In this document: one piece after another, positions 40,968 through 54,064 of the stretch | How the letters are laid out: every line of letters begins with the position of its first letter | Numbering within the stretch: position 1 is the stretch's first letter | NCBI GenBank assembly: GCA_019915135.1 | Contig: JAHLMK010000026.1 | Coordinates: 1 to 64,000, forward strand | DNA length: 64,000 bases | From: Strobilurus pachycystidiatus | Lineage: Eukaryota; Basidiomycota; Agaricomycetes; Agaricales; Physalacriaceae | Direction of reading: 5' to 3' | Position numbers and translations under genes: made by a program | Notes under the pieces: model-generated | Databases searched by the model: none | The model's input: the letters and a program-made list of their open reading frames with translations, nothing else | Told to the model about the DNA's origin: nothing

Positions 40968-41771
40968 TTATCGTAAATGAGAAGGCAGTACCTGTAGTGT
41001 TGTAGAACCTACACGCAAATGTGCCGCATCTCCCCGTGCAAGCGAATCAGACAGCGCCAGCTCCGCCTCATTCCTAGGTCAGGTTGTGATGAGATGTTCG
41101 TCGTGGAGATAAGGAAAAGAACGCACAAATCGGCGAAGACGTCTATAGTTTGGGAACCATCAACATACAGGGCATAGCGCGCACTTGGAGCGCGAGAAAC
41201 ATCAGGGAGGAGAGTGAGTGGGTCGAAGCCGCGGTTGTTTGTTGTCCGCAACGATGCGGAGTCGGGGATGAATTTTGGGAAAGGTTTGCGCTGGCGTTGT
41301 TGAACGGGCTCCGAGTCGGGTGTTGCATACGGACAGTGGTGAGGGCCGAGTTCTCCTTGGTCGCAAAGCAGCTGCCATCGCGCTACACACTGCTCCCAAG
41401 AAGTACAGATATCATACGCCCCGCCCTTCCGACCGGCGATAAGGCGATCAGCAAGGAGGCTACTTTCTGATTAGACATAGCCGATGGCCATTCGAAAAGA
41501 GAATCCAAACATACCGAGTTGAAAATACGCCGACCATTGATCCATGTCGCACCAGAAAGAATTCGTCGTGCTCTTCTCGGGATTTATCGCCAACGTTGCA
41601 CGTCCAGTCTGGGACGCAAAGGTTCGGGCTACGCAAGCCTGTGGGAGAATCGGCGCAGACGGTGTGGTCTGGAGTGAGAGCTGACCCCGTGGACATGAGC
41701 CGAAGAGGGATGATGGGCGTGAAAGGCAGAGATGGACTCGGATTACTTACTGATCTGGTATCATCTGACAT
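40968..41771 (-). CDS. KDZ accessory gene B, viroplasmin/RNase H1 N-terminal-like
   Basis: Exons (minus): 41771-41515, 41462-41127 and 41073-40968, about 232 residues. The segment EFFLVRHGSMVGVFST followed by GGAYDICTSWEQCVARWQL resembles the RNase H1 N-terminal (caulimovirus viroplasmin-type) fold, which binds RNA-DNA hybrids or double-stranded RNA in characterised proteins. No RNase H catalytic domain is attached. A similar gene sits beside a homologue of accessory gene A at 62935-63738. An in-frame Met at 41795 is an alternative start. Confidence 0.6.
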
Positions 41772-42112
41772 CTTGCACCTCGTTCCGTTAAGCATGCGCG
41801 TCCTTCAACTTACATCCTCTACCCTTGATAACGTCGGTTTTTCGTCGTACCATGCGGATTGCATGTGGTTTCAACATTCCCCATCCGTCGTCTTGGGATA
41901 TTATAGCGAGTACGAAGATCGGTGTCCTGTGAGTATTTGTTTCTCCCAGTATGTAGTCGTTCGCCTGTGTAGCTACTTTGCAATATACAGTGCATGCTCC
42001 CATTGCTTGCTAGTGAGCTATCGCTACAAATCACACCATCCTGATAACATTATGGCATGCCAGAAACCGCTTGGCTCACAAATCCACTGTTATCGTCAAG
42101 TCTGAGGTTTGG

Positions 42113-42119
42113 TATAAAT
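42113..42119 (+). promoter_or_regulatory. TATA box of the KDZ transposase gene
   Basis: TATAAAT about 75 nt upstream of the transposase start codon, followed by a pyrimidine-rich leader. The rest of 41772-42192 shows no gene. Confidence 0.45.
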
Positions 42120-42192
42120 TGTCAGCAGCATAGTACACTCTCTCGACATCTCATTACACTCCGTCATATTCTTTCACAGATCTGTCGCTCGC

Positions 42193-45100
42193 ATGATACC
42201 CCGTGGCAAGAAAGGCAAAGTCGCGACCTTTATCGCGTCTGAACATGTCGACACTCGCGCTCCCGCTGCTCTGACCTTGGACGTATCGGCCGATGGCCGT
42301 CGCACAGTTTGGAAGGAGCGACGTCTTGAGGAAGTGGCAGATCTACTGGACGCCCCACCTTTCGAGGAACAGGAGGACCTGCATGCCGCCGCTCTGGCTG
42401 ACTCCGTAGACAGCTTCTCATACCTGCTAGGAGAGAACGTGGAGTCACAGTCTGAGCGCGACGCGAATCCGGCCGATCATGGAGTCGTCATCCGTGTCAA
42501 GGCGCGATACAAAAGTAGCGTAAGCACTAGTTTCTGTCGAATACACGTCTCAGCTGCGTCTAATCGTGTAATTGTTTTTGTAGGATAATCCGATGTCAAT
42601 GTGGCGCCCTTTTCGGGAGTCTTACCTTCAGGAGCTTCTCAGGCTGGACGGCTGTGGTGATAGTGTTAATATGTGCACTCGGTGTTCGACAAACGAGATC
42701 TCTAAGCCGGCCATGTATCGCTGCTGCGAGAATGAGTGCCATGCGACGGGTATGATGTGTCCGGACTGTTGCGTATCCCTGCATTCGATGCTGCCACTCC
42801 ACTGGATCGAGGTATGTCCATCATTTACCTGATACGATATGATGAGTCAATCCCTCACCTAGAAATGGAATGGTGCCTTCTTTGAGTCGAGCTCATTGAA
42901 GGAAATAGGCGCTTTTGTTCAACTCGGTCATCCTGCCGGTCAACGCTGTCCCCTGCCGATCACGACAACTCAAGCATTCACAGTCCTACATACAAATGGT
43001 ATTCATTCTATAACTCTGCACTTCTGCGGCTGCTCGGCCGCTGCGCCTAACTACGTGCAACTCCTTCGAGGCTCATGGTACCCCTCAACTCCCCGAGAGC
43101 CTCGTACAGCTTTGAGTTTTAGCTTACTCCGCCTCTTTCACAACTTGAATTGTCTCGGCAAACTACCGGCGTGGGACCTTTGGAAAGCTCTGGAGACAAT
43201 GACGGAACATCGTACACTACATCCGCCACCTCAGCGCTACAAAGTACTCCTCCGTAGCATCCGACAATGGCGCCACCTCAAATTATTGAAGCGCGCGGGC
43301 CGTGGACACGCATCGACCGGCATCTCGGGTACCTCCTTGGGCGAGCTCGTAGTCGCATGCCCTGCCTGTCCACATCCAAAAAGAAATCTTCCCCCCAATT
43401 GGGAATCCACGTCAGCGGAGAAAAAGTGCGTGTTTCATAGTGTAGTCAAGTTGATGGGTAATCTGACAGACATGACCAGGTTCATCTATACCCTGTTCTT
43501 GGCTATTGATGCGAACTTTCGCTTGCGGAATGCTGTCGTATCGACGACAGAGCGTGATCCTCCACTTGGAGATGGATGGGCCTTCTTCATCGAGCAGGCG
43601 CCATACAATGAACACATTCGTTCTTTTGTTAGTCAGGAGGACATGGCGACTTGTTCCGGATTCAAGGTAAGTATGCGTCCCCTCAGTGAGAAAGAGCTCG
43701 GTCGTTTCTGATATCAATTCAGGCAACATTCTTGGCAGATTTGAAGAATGCTAAGGGTCTCCGGACAACTGGAATTGCCGGTGTTACTTGCTCGCGACAC
43801 GGTGTTTGGCGACCAAACGGCATGGGTGATCTTCAGCGCGGGGAACGGTACGTGATTGATACAATTTCTGTGCTAGCTGACCTGATTGAGATCGCAGCTT
43901 CTGCAACGTCGATCCGCTAGTGGCAATTTCCATGGGTGGCGATAACTCACGCCTAGACCTGGTGTTGTCATATGACATTGTTTGCATCTGGGGTGTGCAC
44001 TTTCCGGATCGTCTCACGCAGCTGCCGCTTGAGTGGCGCCTTGATTTCGACCCCAACCGAATTCGCTTATGTGTGCCTAAGTTTCATCTGTGGGCACATC
44101 GTGTATGTCATTTCTGTCGATACATGTGTGATAGATATTGAGTTTAGTAAAGGTGCAATGTCATGCTCTGTATTCATTCAATTTCCTGGTTGGCGCCGGA
44201 AGGACACACAGCGAAACAATTGAAGAGAACTGGGCGCAAAGTAATCGCGCAGCCGCTCAGACAAAAATGATGGGTCCAGGGGCCCGTAAGGATACCCTGG
44301 ATGACATTTTTGGTGCACATAATTATTGTGTCGTCCAGTCCTTCCGTATGTTCGCCATAATTGAATCAGTATCATGAATCTGACGCACATTGATTGATAC
44401 TTACCTAGGTCGTGTCCTTCTCACTCGTCTTGCGGAAGCAATTCGAGAAGCGCGTACACACGCTACGGAGTTCAATGAATTCAATGCAGGGATGGTCACC
44501 TTCTGTGGTACCGATGTCGTGGGGACCTGGGCCCGTGAAGTTGTTCTCTGGGAGCGAGATCACTCGCAACCCTGTCCGTATGAGCCGCATCTCCAGAATA
44601 AGGAGACAATGAAGGATGTACAGCTCCAGCTGGCCCAGGAGGAGCAAGCCAGCTTACAGAGCGGCTCCGTCTCACACGAATCAAGCATGAGTCTTTTCCT
44701 TGCTCTTGGCCTTGAAATCGAGGAGAAACAGTGAGCTTTCCCTGAGAGATCAGGGACATAGTGATATTAATTCTGTGCACGATAGACGCAGCCTTGCCTG
44801 GGAGATCAAGGCCCGGAGGTCTGGAGCGACTTACCAAGAGCTGAACATGGAGCGTCAACGAAATATCATTCTTCGTGACCTGAAGAAATTCCGTCGCCTC
44901 CAGATGTCATTCATGCCGAAACTCAGAGAATACCTGACCGATGATCAGAAGAAGGTCCTCGACTCCCCCGCTTCTGTATTGCCTGAGGAAACGAAGCTGT
45001 TTCTCCCATCCGAACTTCGTTCGGCTGATCGGGGGCTTCCTCGTGCATGCGTCGCGGGACTTGTGAGCGCGGAGACACGGCTTCGCGAGGCAGAGTGCAG

Positions 45101-45991
45101 GGACGCCCTAGAGTCCCTGCGCCAAGGGCTACGTACACGCTCTGCCGGCCATCTATTCACTGTACGGAATGTTACAGGCCAAAATCCCACGACCCGTGCA
45201 GAAGGAGTACAGCGCAAGGTCCAGGTCAGCATATATCTTAGCAAGCTTCGCTATCGTTGGGCACGAAATGCTTTGTTTCGACTACGCGAACACGGATCCT
45301 GGGAACGGGAGCTGCGTGTCTTGAATGACACCGACGTCAGGGGTATGAACGAGCGTTTGCTAACAGTGGAGGAGATTGCCGAGAGGCGAGTTCTAGCGGA
45401 ACAAGGCCTCATCGATGAGCTGATTGCCGGTCCCTCGACTGAAAGCGCGGTGGTTTCTCAGGGTGAGGGGCGCCGCCAACTATCCTGGATTTGGTACAGC
45501 TACGCGGAGCCTACCAATGCGTTGAGCGTTGCTACTCGTAATGACGACCCAGTCATTCACGAAGGTGAGCCCCAATTGAGGTACTTAGTCGCATTCAAAC
45601 TCAACTTTGGACAGCCCTCAAAATTGAGTGGTGTAAGGCCCGAGCGCGGAAGATGCGCTGGGAGGAGGAGGTTGCGCTTCTACTGGAAGAAATGCGTCGC
45701 GTCATCGTGTATCGTAGGTGGAATGCCGAATTGTGGCGGCAGCGAGGCCTGGAACAGCGAGCCGGAGTTGATGACAAATGTCAACAGGGTCTTTGCGCTT
45801 TCGCGGCGGAACAAGCAAGCCTTCAGGATAGAGTGGCACATGATCTTGAAGATCATTGGATGGGTATTCGCGCCCTCGGCCAGGAGTTATTAGATGGCCT
45901 TCCCGTATCGCGCATCATAGAGGTTGAGGTAGAGGACGAGGAAGACATCAGCCAGGACAACGCCGATGATATTGATGTAGCTGAGGAATAA
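42193..45991 (+). CDS. KDZ transposase with CxC2 domain
   Basis: Ten exons: 42193-42519, 42584-42811, 42863-43425, 43480-43666, 43723-43847, 43898-44102, 44153-44345, 44409-44730, 44786-45564 and 45615-45991, giving about 1,101 residues with frame kept at every join. The N-terminal part has the Cys-rich CxC2 region (CTRCSTNE, CCENECHATG, CPDCC, then GIHSITLHFCGC and CPACPHP). The catalytic region has LFLAIDANFRL, GLRTTGIAGVTCSRHGVW, SYDIVCIWGVHF, VPKFHLWAH and the MGPGARKDTLDD block. The C-terminus is helical and ends KIEWCKARARKMRWEEEVALLLEEM with an acidic tail. These are the signature motifs of the KDZ superfamily known from Coprinopsis and relatives. No break is seen, so the copy may be active. 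Confidence 0.9.
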
Positions 45992-46482
45992 TACAGACTT
46001 TCATGACATCAATGAATTGAGCGTGTCGAGGATGTGAGAGAACGGGAAGCTGCCCGATTAGGCAGTAAGGCCGGAATGAGCCGCAAGTGCTCCAGAAACA
46101 CTGCCATTCGTGTTCGACGCCATCTGCTGATATTTTGAGTAGATAGATATGCTTATCTATTGTCAGAAGCGGTCAAAAAATAGTCCACTCAAGCTCACAG
46201 GAACTGCCACAGCAATAATGGGTCTGTGAGCGGGTGTTTCCTAATTAGGACAGACATGAAGCGCCTCGGAGGGTACGGCGAAGCGGTCGGAGATGCAAGC
46301 AACGCTGAAGCGCGGGTAGCAAGGATTCAGACAACTTCGGAGCACCAGCTCTTGAAGCATCACAAGACATTGATCAAGATGCGGACCGGGACAGGCTGAA
46401 TAGGCAGGTGAGAGCTGCATCCGGATATCGATGCGCGGGATCGTCTGACGCATAGCTCTGCTTACAGCATGGTTGAGCTGAT
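45992..46482. other. Non-coding inner-right region of the KDZ element
   Basis: No gene is supported between the transposase stop and the right terminal repeat. Confidence 0.35.
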
Positions 46483-46972
46483 GTCTGCATGCTCTGTGAA
46501 TGCTAGTGGAAGTGGCGGGAGCGGTGAATAAACAGTCGGCCGCGGATGCATCCGTATGCGGGTGTATCCGTGGTTTCCCGGGGATACCTGACTCACAGCA
46601 TTGCTCACGGTAGCTTCGTCAGCGTAGATCTACTATATATGTGATTTGATGGGCGCGTGGTGGCCAGAATGTGTGGCGCACGCTGAATGAGCGGGGCGGG
46701 ACGCCCTGCATCCGGATTTGGATGTGCCGGTCAATAACCGGCAATGAGCGATGACGGACTAGACCCGGCATCACGGCACAGTCACTCGAGCCACGGCACC
46801 GCCCGCTACGCGCGCCAGCCGCTCAATTAGGCAGGACCCCGTATCATAATAGGACCCGCCCATAATATAATACATACCCCCGCTCCAGCAGCAGTCTTAA
46901 TTAGAGGCTGTATTGTAATACAGTGCCCTCTTATTAGAGTACTGTATTATATTATGGGTACAGCATAGGGTG
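46483..46972 (-). repeat. Right terminal inverted repeat of the KDZ element
   Basis: 490 bp, inverted copy of 36810-37299, ending at the GACTCGT duplication. Confidence 0.92.
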
Positions 46973-49900
46973 GACTCGTGTATTCGAAAGGTCTTTATCA
47001 ACGGCAGTGGTAAGCAAGCGAGGATGTCTCGGGAATGGTGTTTTTTGTAAGTCAGCTTCGGGAAGGGGCTTGTGCAATGTCACGATGAAGAAGGTACGAA
47101 GAACTCCTTGCAAGGGTATGCAGAGAATACTTGTGATGGACCCAGTCTTTGAGTGTCCACTATCCGGGTGACGAAATTGTATCGCACTGTTACCTGAATG
47201 CGAGTCGATGCGGCTATAGGTGCGGTCATCCACTCGCCACTCGGTGCGTAGCTTTGCAACTGGTGGGAAAACACGACTGTTCGGAAAGAGAGGACGATGC
47301 TCGCAGTCAAGGTACGGCGGGCCATGAGCGTTGAGATAGGCAAGCACCATGTCGTGGTCGGCTTTCTCCATATGAGGAAGAGGAGCCAAGTATGCCGCTG
47401 TTGCTTCAGCATCGAGAGTTTTTGGACCAGTAGCACGGTCAGGCTCCAAGATGCTAGATAAATGTGCACTAGGTACACTAGCATCATCTGCGCCTTGAAG
47501 AAGAACTTGTAGTCTGAAGCGTCGATTGATTTGACGCATCAAAGTAAGTTCTAGTTGCCCTGTACAAGCAGATCAACAAATGTGGAAGTCAATAGAGTGA
47601 TGAACAATGCTACCTGCTTGACCATTTGTCTTGATCCTTTGTAGCATGCCATTCAAACGCTCCCCAGCAAACTCATTCAATGAGGCAAGAGGTCCCCAAT
47701 AGCTGAGGAGTGCACTAAGGTGCTCCCCATAGTGATGTTTTGGAAGCGAGTGGAAAGTTGGGAAAAGTTGGGGAAGTGATCCTCGGTATGCCGTGTAATG
47801 CTCTTGAAACCTCTCAGCTTCACTATGGTTGGTTGTATATGATGCCACAATATTGGTGCAGGCAACAAGATTGTAGAAGTTGGTGAGCATGGTACGTTTG
47901 ACCAGATCATTGGACCGATACCAGAACTCGGGAAGAATGAGCGGAAAGACCGTGGCAAACAAGGTAAGGAAATCCGCTGCCGTGAGCTTTCCATGGCCAG
48001 CTGTTTTCTTTCCTAGATCAAAGGGAGGGCGACTAACCCAAGTGGGTAGAGTCATCTCAGTGATACATTTCCAGATCTCGGTCATCTCTTCCTTCCCAAA
48101 TGTATCCCCCCCTTCGGTGATCTCGCCCAAGAACGAAGGATCGGTGAGCTCCTCATCGTCTTCCTCGCTTTCATCGGTATCTGTATTATCCGTGATAGTT
48201 CCATCAGCATTGGCAACAATCTCCTCTTCCTGGTCATCATCAGCATCTTCAAGAACAATGTTAGAATTTATATATAAGACAAGGAGGTTCCTTTACCATG
48301 CATTAGAGGAATATAATCCTCATCGTCATCATCAGATGAAGAATCAAGGTCGTAAGTTAACTGAATAGTCTGTGGCTCCCACATGACATTCTCTGCTGCC
48401 TCACTAGTCAATTCGCTTGCCTCCTCCACTGACTCATCCACATCAGCTTGAGTAAACCGCTCATCATCCTGATTCTCCTCTGCAACTGTTTCCCTAGTCT
48501 GCTTCTGCGCTTTTTCATCTGTTTCAGCTCGCCCTATTCCCCACAAGACCCGTAAATGTGTCTCAAGAAGACCTTCAAGCCAAATGTGCATGAATCCCAG
48601 AATGTGATGCAGGATAGAATCCCAATGAGAGAGATTCAAGCGATGCAGTTCTGTCCACCGTATTCCTGTACTTTTGGCATAGTCTGTACGGGCAGATTTT
48701 GTGTTGAGTTCTTTCCATTCATTAGCCTGTGCACGAGTTGTGGTGCCATTGCGTAGGTGCCAATGTGTATGGTCAAGTTCCTCGATATCCTGAATGAGCA
48801 AGTCACAGAACGAGCAGAAGTAATATGCTGAATGGCTGAGATGACCTAGGATCTTATGAGAGTCCATTTATGAGCAATCAGATACAGACTCAGTGGGGAA
48901 ATTGACCTTATGAAGAGCTGGCGTGTCAGCAATAACCGGAATTCCCACTCTAGTGCGAACCAACGCTCCGTTGGGATGTCGATGAGTGGGAATTTGCTCT
49001 CCAAGTCTCTGGAATGGCAAAATCTCATCAATGAAAGGGCGAATACAGTGGTTCAAGGTGACAACATCTGGTTCTTTAGGTCCAGGAGTAGCTGTGATGA
49101 AAAAACAGTTCTCCGGTGCAAAAGCAATTTCTATGGGAAGATTCATGCAGTAGGCGACTACAGCGCCCATGGAGTATTTTTTCCCTGGTTTCAGTCAGTA
49201 GGATATACAAATAGTATACAACTCAGATTACCTGCTTGTTTATTGGTGAAAGGATTTAACCAGTCAATATAGATGGCAAATACAAGATTGTAGGGTGTCT
49301 GAAGGAAGCCACGGAGAGCCTGCCATGCAGGGCTGTCCTGAATACTATGCATGGCATTGAACTGAGCTGGAGGAGGTCGTAGGAAGGTTTTCTCCAAGGC
49401 GTTTTCAATGTCTGGTCGTGAAAGAAACCATGTGACCCATGATTTGAATGACTGTGTACAATAAAGCAAACGGGGTATCTAAGTACTCAATCAGCAGACA
49501 GATTATAGTAAAGTTAGTCACAAAGCACATACTGTTCTTGTTGCACCTGACCTTGTCTGAGCAGACTTCAGAAGTTGGGTGCCACAAGGGCGAGAGCGAC
49601 GTGTCTCTCTCCAAGAGCAGACTTCCGCGGCACCTTCCACGGGGGTAAAGCATTTTGGACACACTGCAGTTTGTGTGATTTCTGGATCAACCCCTAGTCG
49701 CCTATATACTGCTCGAATGTCTTGAGGAATCTCGACACCAGTAAATTGTATCACGGTGTGAAACTCGTCCTCTATGGCAGTGGAAACGAGCTTAAGAAGA
49801 AGAGAGAGAATGTAGTCCAATGCTTTGAGAGATTGTCCGGCTGCTGTGCGACTCAGACCTGCTCGTAGAACAAGCCACACCACAAGCTGTGACAGCAATG

Positions 49901-50187
49901 TTGTTATCAGCGCAAGGTCTACAACCACCACTGTTTCTCATCAGTGAGTGATTTCACAAGTGGGTTGCTTGTACACTACCTTTTCGAGGAGGCTCAGCAT
50001 CTGCAGGTGGATCCGCAGTTGTTGCTTCAGCCTCAGCCTCTTCCGGTATGGGATTCAAGGAAGGAATGGAAGTGTTGGCCGCACGATCACGGTCCAGCTG
50101 CTCATGAGTATGACGAGTGGCCGCGGTACACTTCAAACCACCTCCACCGTACTTCTCGACACATACTGTACACGTACACCAGACCAT
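46973..50187 (-). CDS. CACTA/En-Spm-like (Tnp2 type) transposase, 3' end displaced by the KDZ element
   Basis: Exons (minus): 50187-49980, 49930-49533, 49478-49232, 49184-48907, 48852-48297, 48246-47614 and 47559-46973, then 36802-36683; about 1,008 residues in the empty-site gene. The N-terminus has a Cys/His motif (WCTCTVC...H) and FKSWVTWFLSRPDIENAL. Then come MGAVVAYCMNLP, ATPGPKEPDV, LSHSAYYFCSFC, the HWHLRNGTT block, WTELHRL and HIWLEGLLETHLR, all typical of the agaricomycete Tnp2/Transposase_21 family. Exon 6 contains an acidic Glu/Asp stretch and NEFAGERLNGMLQ. No internal stops are seen, so the KDZ insertion is probably the main lesion. The element's own termini were not located. Confidence 0.85.
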
Positions 50188-50722
50188 GGTTCTGACGCAA
50201 AGTGAACTGGACCAATATCAACAGCTTCACTTGGCGAACTTGGAATGGCAAACTCGGAAGGGGCAACAAAGGTAGGGAGGAAATGGGAAGACAGAGATGG
50301 TTGCAACAGGCTCGGATGCTTGAGCGATTCCTTGAGAGATATTATGATCAACCAATCAGTCACTGATAAGGGCGCACCACAGTCGGTAACAAGTTTGGTC
50401 TAGTAAGGGTGCAAACTATGACTGGGCAAAGTCCAATCCGTGGAACGCAGGCAATTTAATGGGAGGGTAATCCAACGGTCGTAGTCAACGGTCGTAGTGG
50501 AAGTCGGAAGACAAGCCAATCTCGAGGGATTGGCACGGATCAACCCCGCTAAACGTTAAATCCGGTAAAGCCGTCGTGCCTTTAATTGTGACTTCGCGCC
50601 TATTATTGTGCAACGGAGTGAAGACATGAGATACATTTCTAGTATTACGTGACAATGTAGAGGACTATGAACGAGGGAGCGGACTAAAAACATGATGATA
50701 CGTGGCTCAGTAGCAGCACCGA
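50188..50722. other. Spacer between the Tnp2-type gene and the next gene
   Basis: No gene is seen. A fragment AACGTTAAATCCGG at about 50553-50567 recalls the shared promoter module but lacks its second arm. Confidence 0.3.
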
Positions 50723-53657
50723 TTACGGGAAGACATAAGACAGCGTGGTGTTGATGGCCTTCATTTCGTCAGCATCAAGGAGTTTCAGTCGCTTCAAGTC
50801 CTGCAACTGATCTAATCTAGGCAGTCTATAACCTGCTAAGACCTCCGGCGCATACTGTTTCATGAAGTCTGCTGACGACAAATCGTTCCATTGTTCGATA
50901 TCGTGCCACGTCATGCAACGTTCAAACACAGGGAAAGCGATCCCGACGACCATGCATCGAGCTTGCTCCAGGAGACTGAGACTGCTAAAGTACGCCGGCG
51001 AACAATAGTCTATGGGCATCTGGTTCAATTTGGGGCCTTTGAGCAGCTCCTTCTGGGGAACATCAGGATCGGCTCGAGTCCGCTTGGTTCTAAGTAAGGC
51101 AAACAATGAGATCGTCTTCACAGGCGTCCATACTAAATTCCGACCCACCGTACTCCACCCCGTCTAGGGGTCGCAGAGTTCCGTTTATCCACGAGCCGGA
51201 AGATGTGTTTGTGAACTGTGGACCGTCCTTCTTTTTGGCGAATCTCATAATGCTCGTGTTCAGGTGTCGGTTCGTCGTCAGAATGAGCTCCTTCATCCTG
51301 GAGAACCGCGTCTCTGGCAAGATGGCCTTTACGGAATGCCTGACGACGGGTCCGGCAAAGCTATTGACGCTCATTCAGCACGAATGACCACGAAGACGAA
51401 GCTCATACCTCAGCGCGTCGTTTGCGTGAAGCCCCAGACACAGCGTGCTTGACGAGAACCCCAGGGTTATTCCGTTCCCTTCTTTGCTTCGTCATCATGT
51501 AGCCGAAAACGAAACAACGATAGATGGACCGGAGAAAGACGGCGTCATCGAAAAACTCTGCCAGTGGCCCCATAGCAGCGTAGGCGTAACCTCTAGCTAG
51601 ATTTTGGAAAGTTGCGATGGCGATCGTTTCGTGAATCTGGTTGTATGTCGAGGTGGGGGTTTCAAACACGTCAGGAGCCCATCGTTGGAGCCCGAACTTC
51701 GATAGGACGAAGAATAGAGGAACGATATAAACTTCCTTCATGCGAATGAGGTCGCCAGCTATGTTTCCCTTCGAGACATTGGCCTCCGCCCTGAGATCTG
51801 TCACCTGTTGCGTAGCGCTGGCAAGATCGAGCCTCTCGGCAGCGCTTAGACAAGGGTGTTGCGGGTTCAGTCGAGATTGGCGCTCCTTCTGCAGGGCGTC
51901 ACCGATGATTATTTCCGCGCCGTTGAGCTTGGATGAGTGTTCCGATAGCCACGCTGATTTGACCTCCGGACCAGGCTGTTCGGGTGCGATGTTCTGATTG
52001 ATTGCCCGCCAGAATATACGAAGATGCAAAATGAAGGCTTTCTGTTCATGCTCGTTAATCCTTCCTTCACAATTATCAAAAAATGAGCAAGATACCTTGG
52101 TGGCCTTTGCCGCTAGGGGGATATCTTTGTTTTTGAGAGCAGGAACTATGTCGAGTGTGGCTGGCTATAGAGAACGCGTGAGTGTTTTCTTCAGCCCCAG
52201 CTGAATTTTGACATACTTCATTGGCTTCTGCCTCTGTCCGCCTGATTGGGTCGACGTGCATGACATCGTCACGTTCCATATTGCCAGCATTCGCAGTTGC
52301 GGGGGGGCCGTCCTCGTTGTGAGCGGCTTCTGCCTCGGTATTGAGAGGTGCGGACGCTGGTATGTCAGGATCGGGTACAACGTCCTGTTCTTCGTTGCTA
52401 CTGTGTTCTCCACTGCTTGGAACATGTGAGTCGACGAGCATAGCATCGGCACCCTCCGTGTTGGCTCCGTCCTCGTTTTGATCATTGGGGGACGCTTCGA
52501 ATTCACGACCGAGGGAGTGGAATGTAAGCGTCGGAGGGTTGTGGGTGACGGCAGCTGCACCAGCCCGCGCAACAAGGAATGACGGCGCATTTTCGGATGG
52601 ATGAAAAGAGAAGCTTGAATCTGAAAGTACAGATTCTGAGGGAACAGGAGGCTCGGCATCAGGACGAATAGTGGCGCGAGCAGCGCGTGACGAATTTGCT
52701 GTCATAGGGTGTAGAAGAGTCGCTCGCTGTTTCATGGCACGAGTCTGCGCCGTTCCTAAGAGACCGAACATAGCTGGCAGCAACATAACGCACCTGGATT
52801 GAAGAACTCCTCACCGCCTGCGGTAAAGGATCTGCCGGTGCTCGTTCTTTACCCTTTCTTGTTCTGGAGTTCTCGCTTGGCACCGTTGCACGGCTCTCAC
52901 CGTTCGTAGCGATCTAGGGAACTCGTCAGATAGAGAAAAAACTGGAGCTCATGTTGCGTACTTGGGTGATACCGAAGGGCAGGTCACGTACTTTCGGCGT
53001 TGTCGAGCTCGCTCGTGGTGGTGACTTTGGGTGCGGTGATGCCTAGTGGAAGGTGATCAACATTCAAGGAGCGCATGATTCCTTGGAAATACGAACTCGG
53101 GGGGTGGTGAACTGTCGTTGGTCCTGTTCTTCTTCGTCGATGGATCCTAAGGGCAAGTCACGGATTCTCGGAGTTGTCGAGCTTGCTCGTGATGAGTCTG
53201 GGTGCGGCGTTGCCTAGTGGAAGGTGATCAATATACAAGGAGCGCATGAATTTGTGGAGTACGAACTCGGGGAGTGGTGATCTTTCGTTGGTCCTGTTCT
53301 TCTTCGTCGGAAGGATGATCGTGTTGCATGTTGGTGCTGGGCTAGGAGCGTCTGTTAGACTGAGGGCAAATCATGAAAACGACGACTTACTGGCAGCGCA
53401 GTCACTCTCGGCTCTTCCGCGGTATCATTGAGCAGACGGTATTTTTGCTTCTTCGGTAGCGGAGGCTGTGGGTATTGGATCTCGCCAGAAGGTCCAGGAA
53501 ACGGATGTTCGTGCTGAGCAGAGGTGGAAGGGACATCTATGTGCTTGTCACGCTTACGCTTTGAGCCACGAAGAGGACTCGTCGAAGGTGGAGCCTGGAG
53601 AGGAAGGTCGCTGTCAGAGTCCAAGCTCATCATGTCAAAGTCTCCAGAGATGGACAT
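50723..53657 (-). CDS. Transposon-neighbourhood family protein, member 2
   Basis: Exons supported: 53657-53391 (MSISGDFDMMSLDSDSD...), a variable middle around 52880-52080 rich in Asp/Glu/Ala, 52029-51409, 51360 to about 51160, and 51089-50723. Exon at 52029 has FWRAINQNIAPEQPG, IHETIAIATFQ and RSIYRCFVFGYMMT, matching blocks of the gene at 34417. The next exon has DEGAHSDDEP and RQKEGRS, matching EEVHSDDELSED and RRKEGRS. The last has DYCSPAYF, matching DYHSPSFW. The number of exons in 52-53.4 kb is uncertain because of a 171-174-bp tandem duplication there. Function unknown. Confidence 0.6.
52977..53310. repeat. Tandem duplication of about 171-174 bp inside the family member 2 gene
   Basis: Two copies share GCCTAGTGGAAGGTGATCAA (53041 and 53212) and the tract GTTGGTCCTGTTCTTCTTCG, with about 15 percent divergence. 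On the minus strand each encodes DEEEQDQR then TTPRVR before a possible donor, suggesting that an exon plus intron was duplicated. Confidence 0.7.
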
Positions 53658-54064
53658 GGTGGTGGGGGGAAGGGAAGGAAGATGAAAGAAAGGTGCCCGG
53701 ATGCCAAGCGCATAAAGGGATCCACATGCGTCAACACCCTGCGGCCCATTCATCCGACTGTCTCCCTATGAAACCGTCATATTCGGGTGTGATATCATCG
53801 GTTCGTGACTCACCTTACACGAGGGACGAGAGCACTTCGTAAGTCTTATTTCGTTTCGTGAAACCATGCGAATGAATAAGGGAGACATCTAGGCGCGATA
53901 CTCGGATCGCAATACTAATACAACGGTAAGCTAAACTACCGATAAACGCCGACAAGTTGAGCATCAACGCCTTTGTCATCGCGTAAGGCGGGCGGAAAAC
54001 TACATGGTATGAGAAGAAAGATAGGAAAAGTCCACAACCAAAACAACTCGACCAGGCATGATTT

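Larger units (their letters stand above)
36810..46972 (+). mobile_element. KDZ (Kyakuja-Dileera-Zisupton) DNA transposon, 10.16 kb
   Basis: Bounded by 490-bp terminal inverted repeats starting CACCCTATGCTG, with a perfect 7-bp target duplication GACTCGT (36803-36809 and 46973-46979). It holds a complete 10-exon transposase gene (42193-45991, plus) and two minus-strand accessory genes (37954-40777 and 40968-41771). Intact frames in the transposase and apparently identical repeats indicate a recent, possibly still active copy. Its insertion point is within the coding sequence of a Tnp2-type transposase. Confidence 0.9.

Noticed and set aside
36810..46972. TET/JBP dioxygenase gene, often linked to KDZ elements in fungi
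   Set aside because: I looked for the HxD...H iron-binding pattern in the genes of this element and nearby and saw none.
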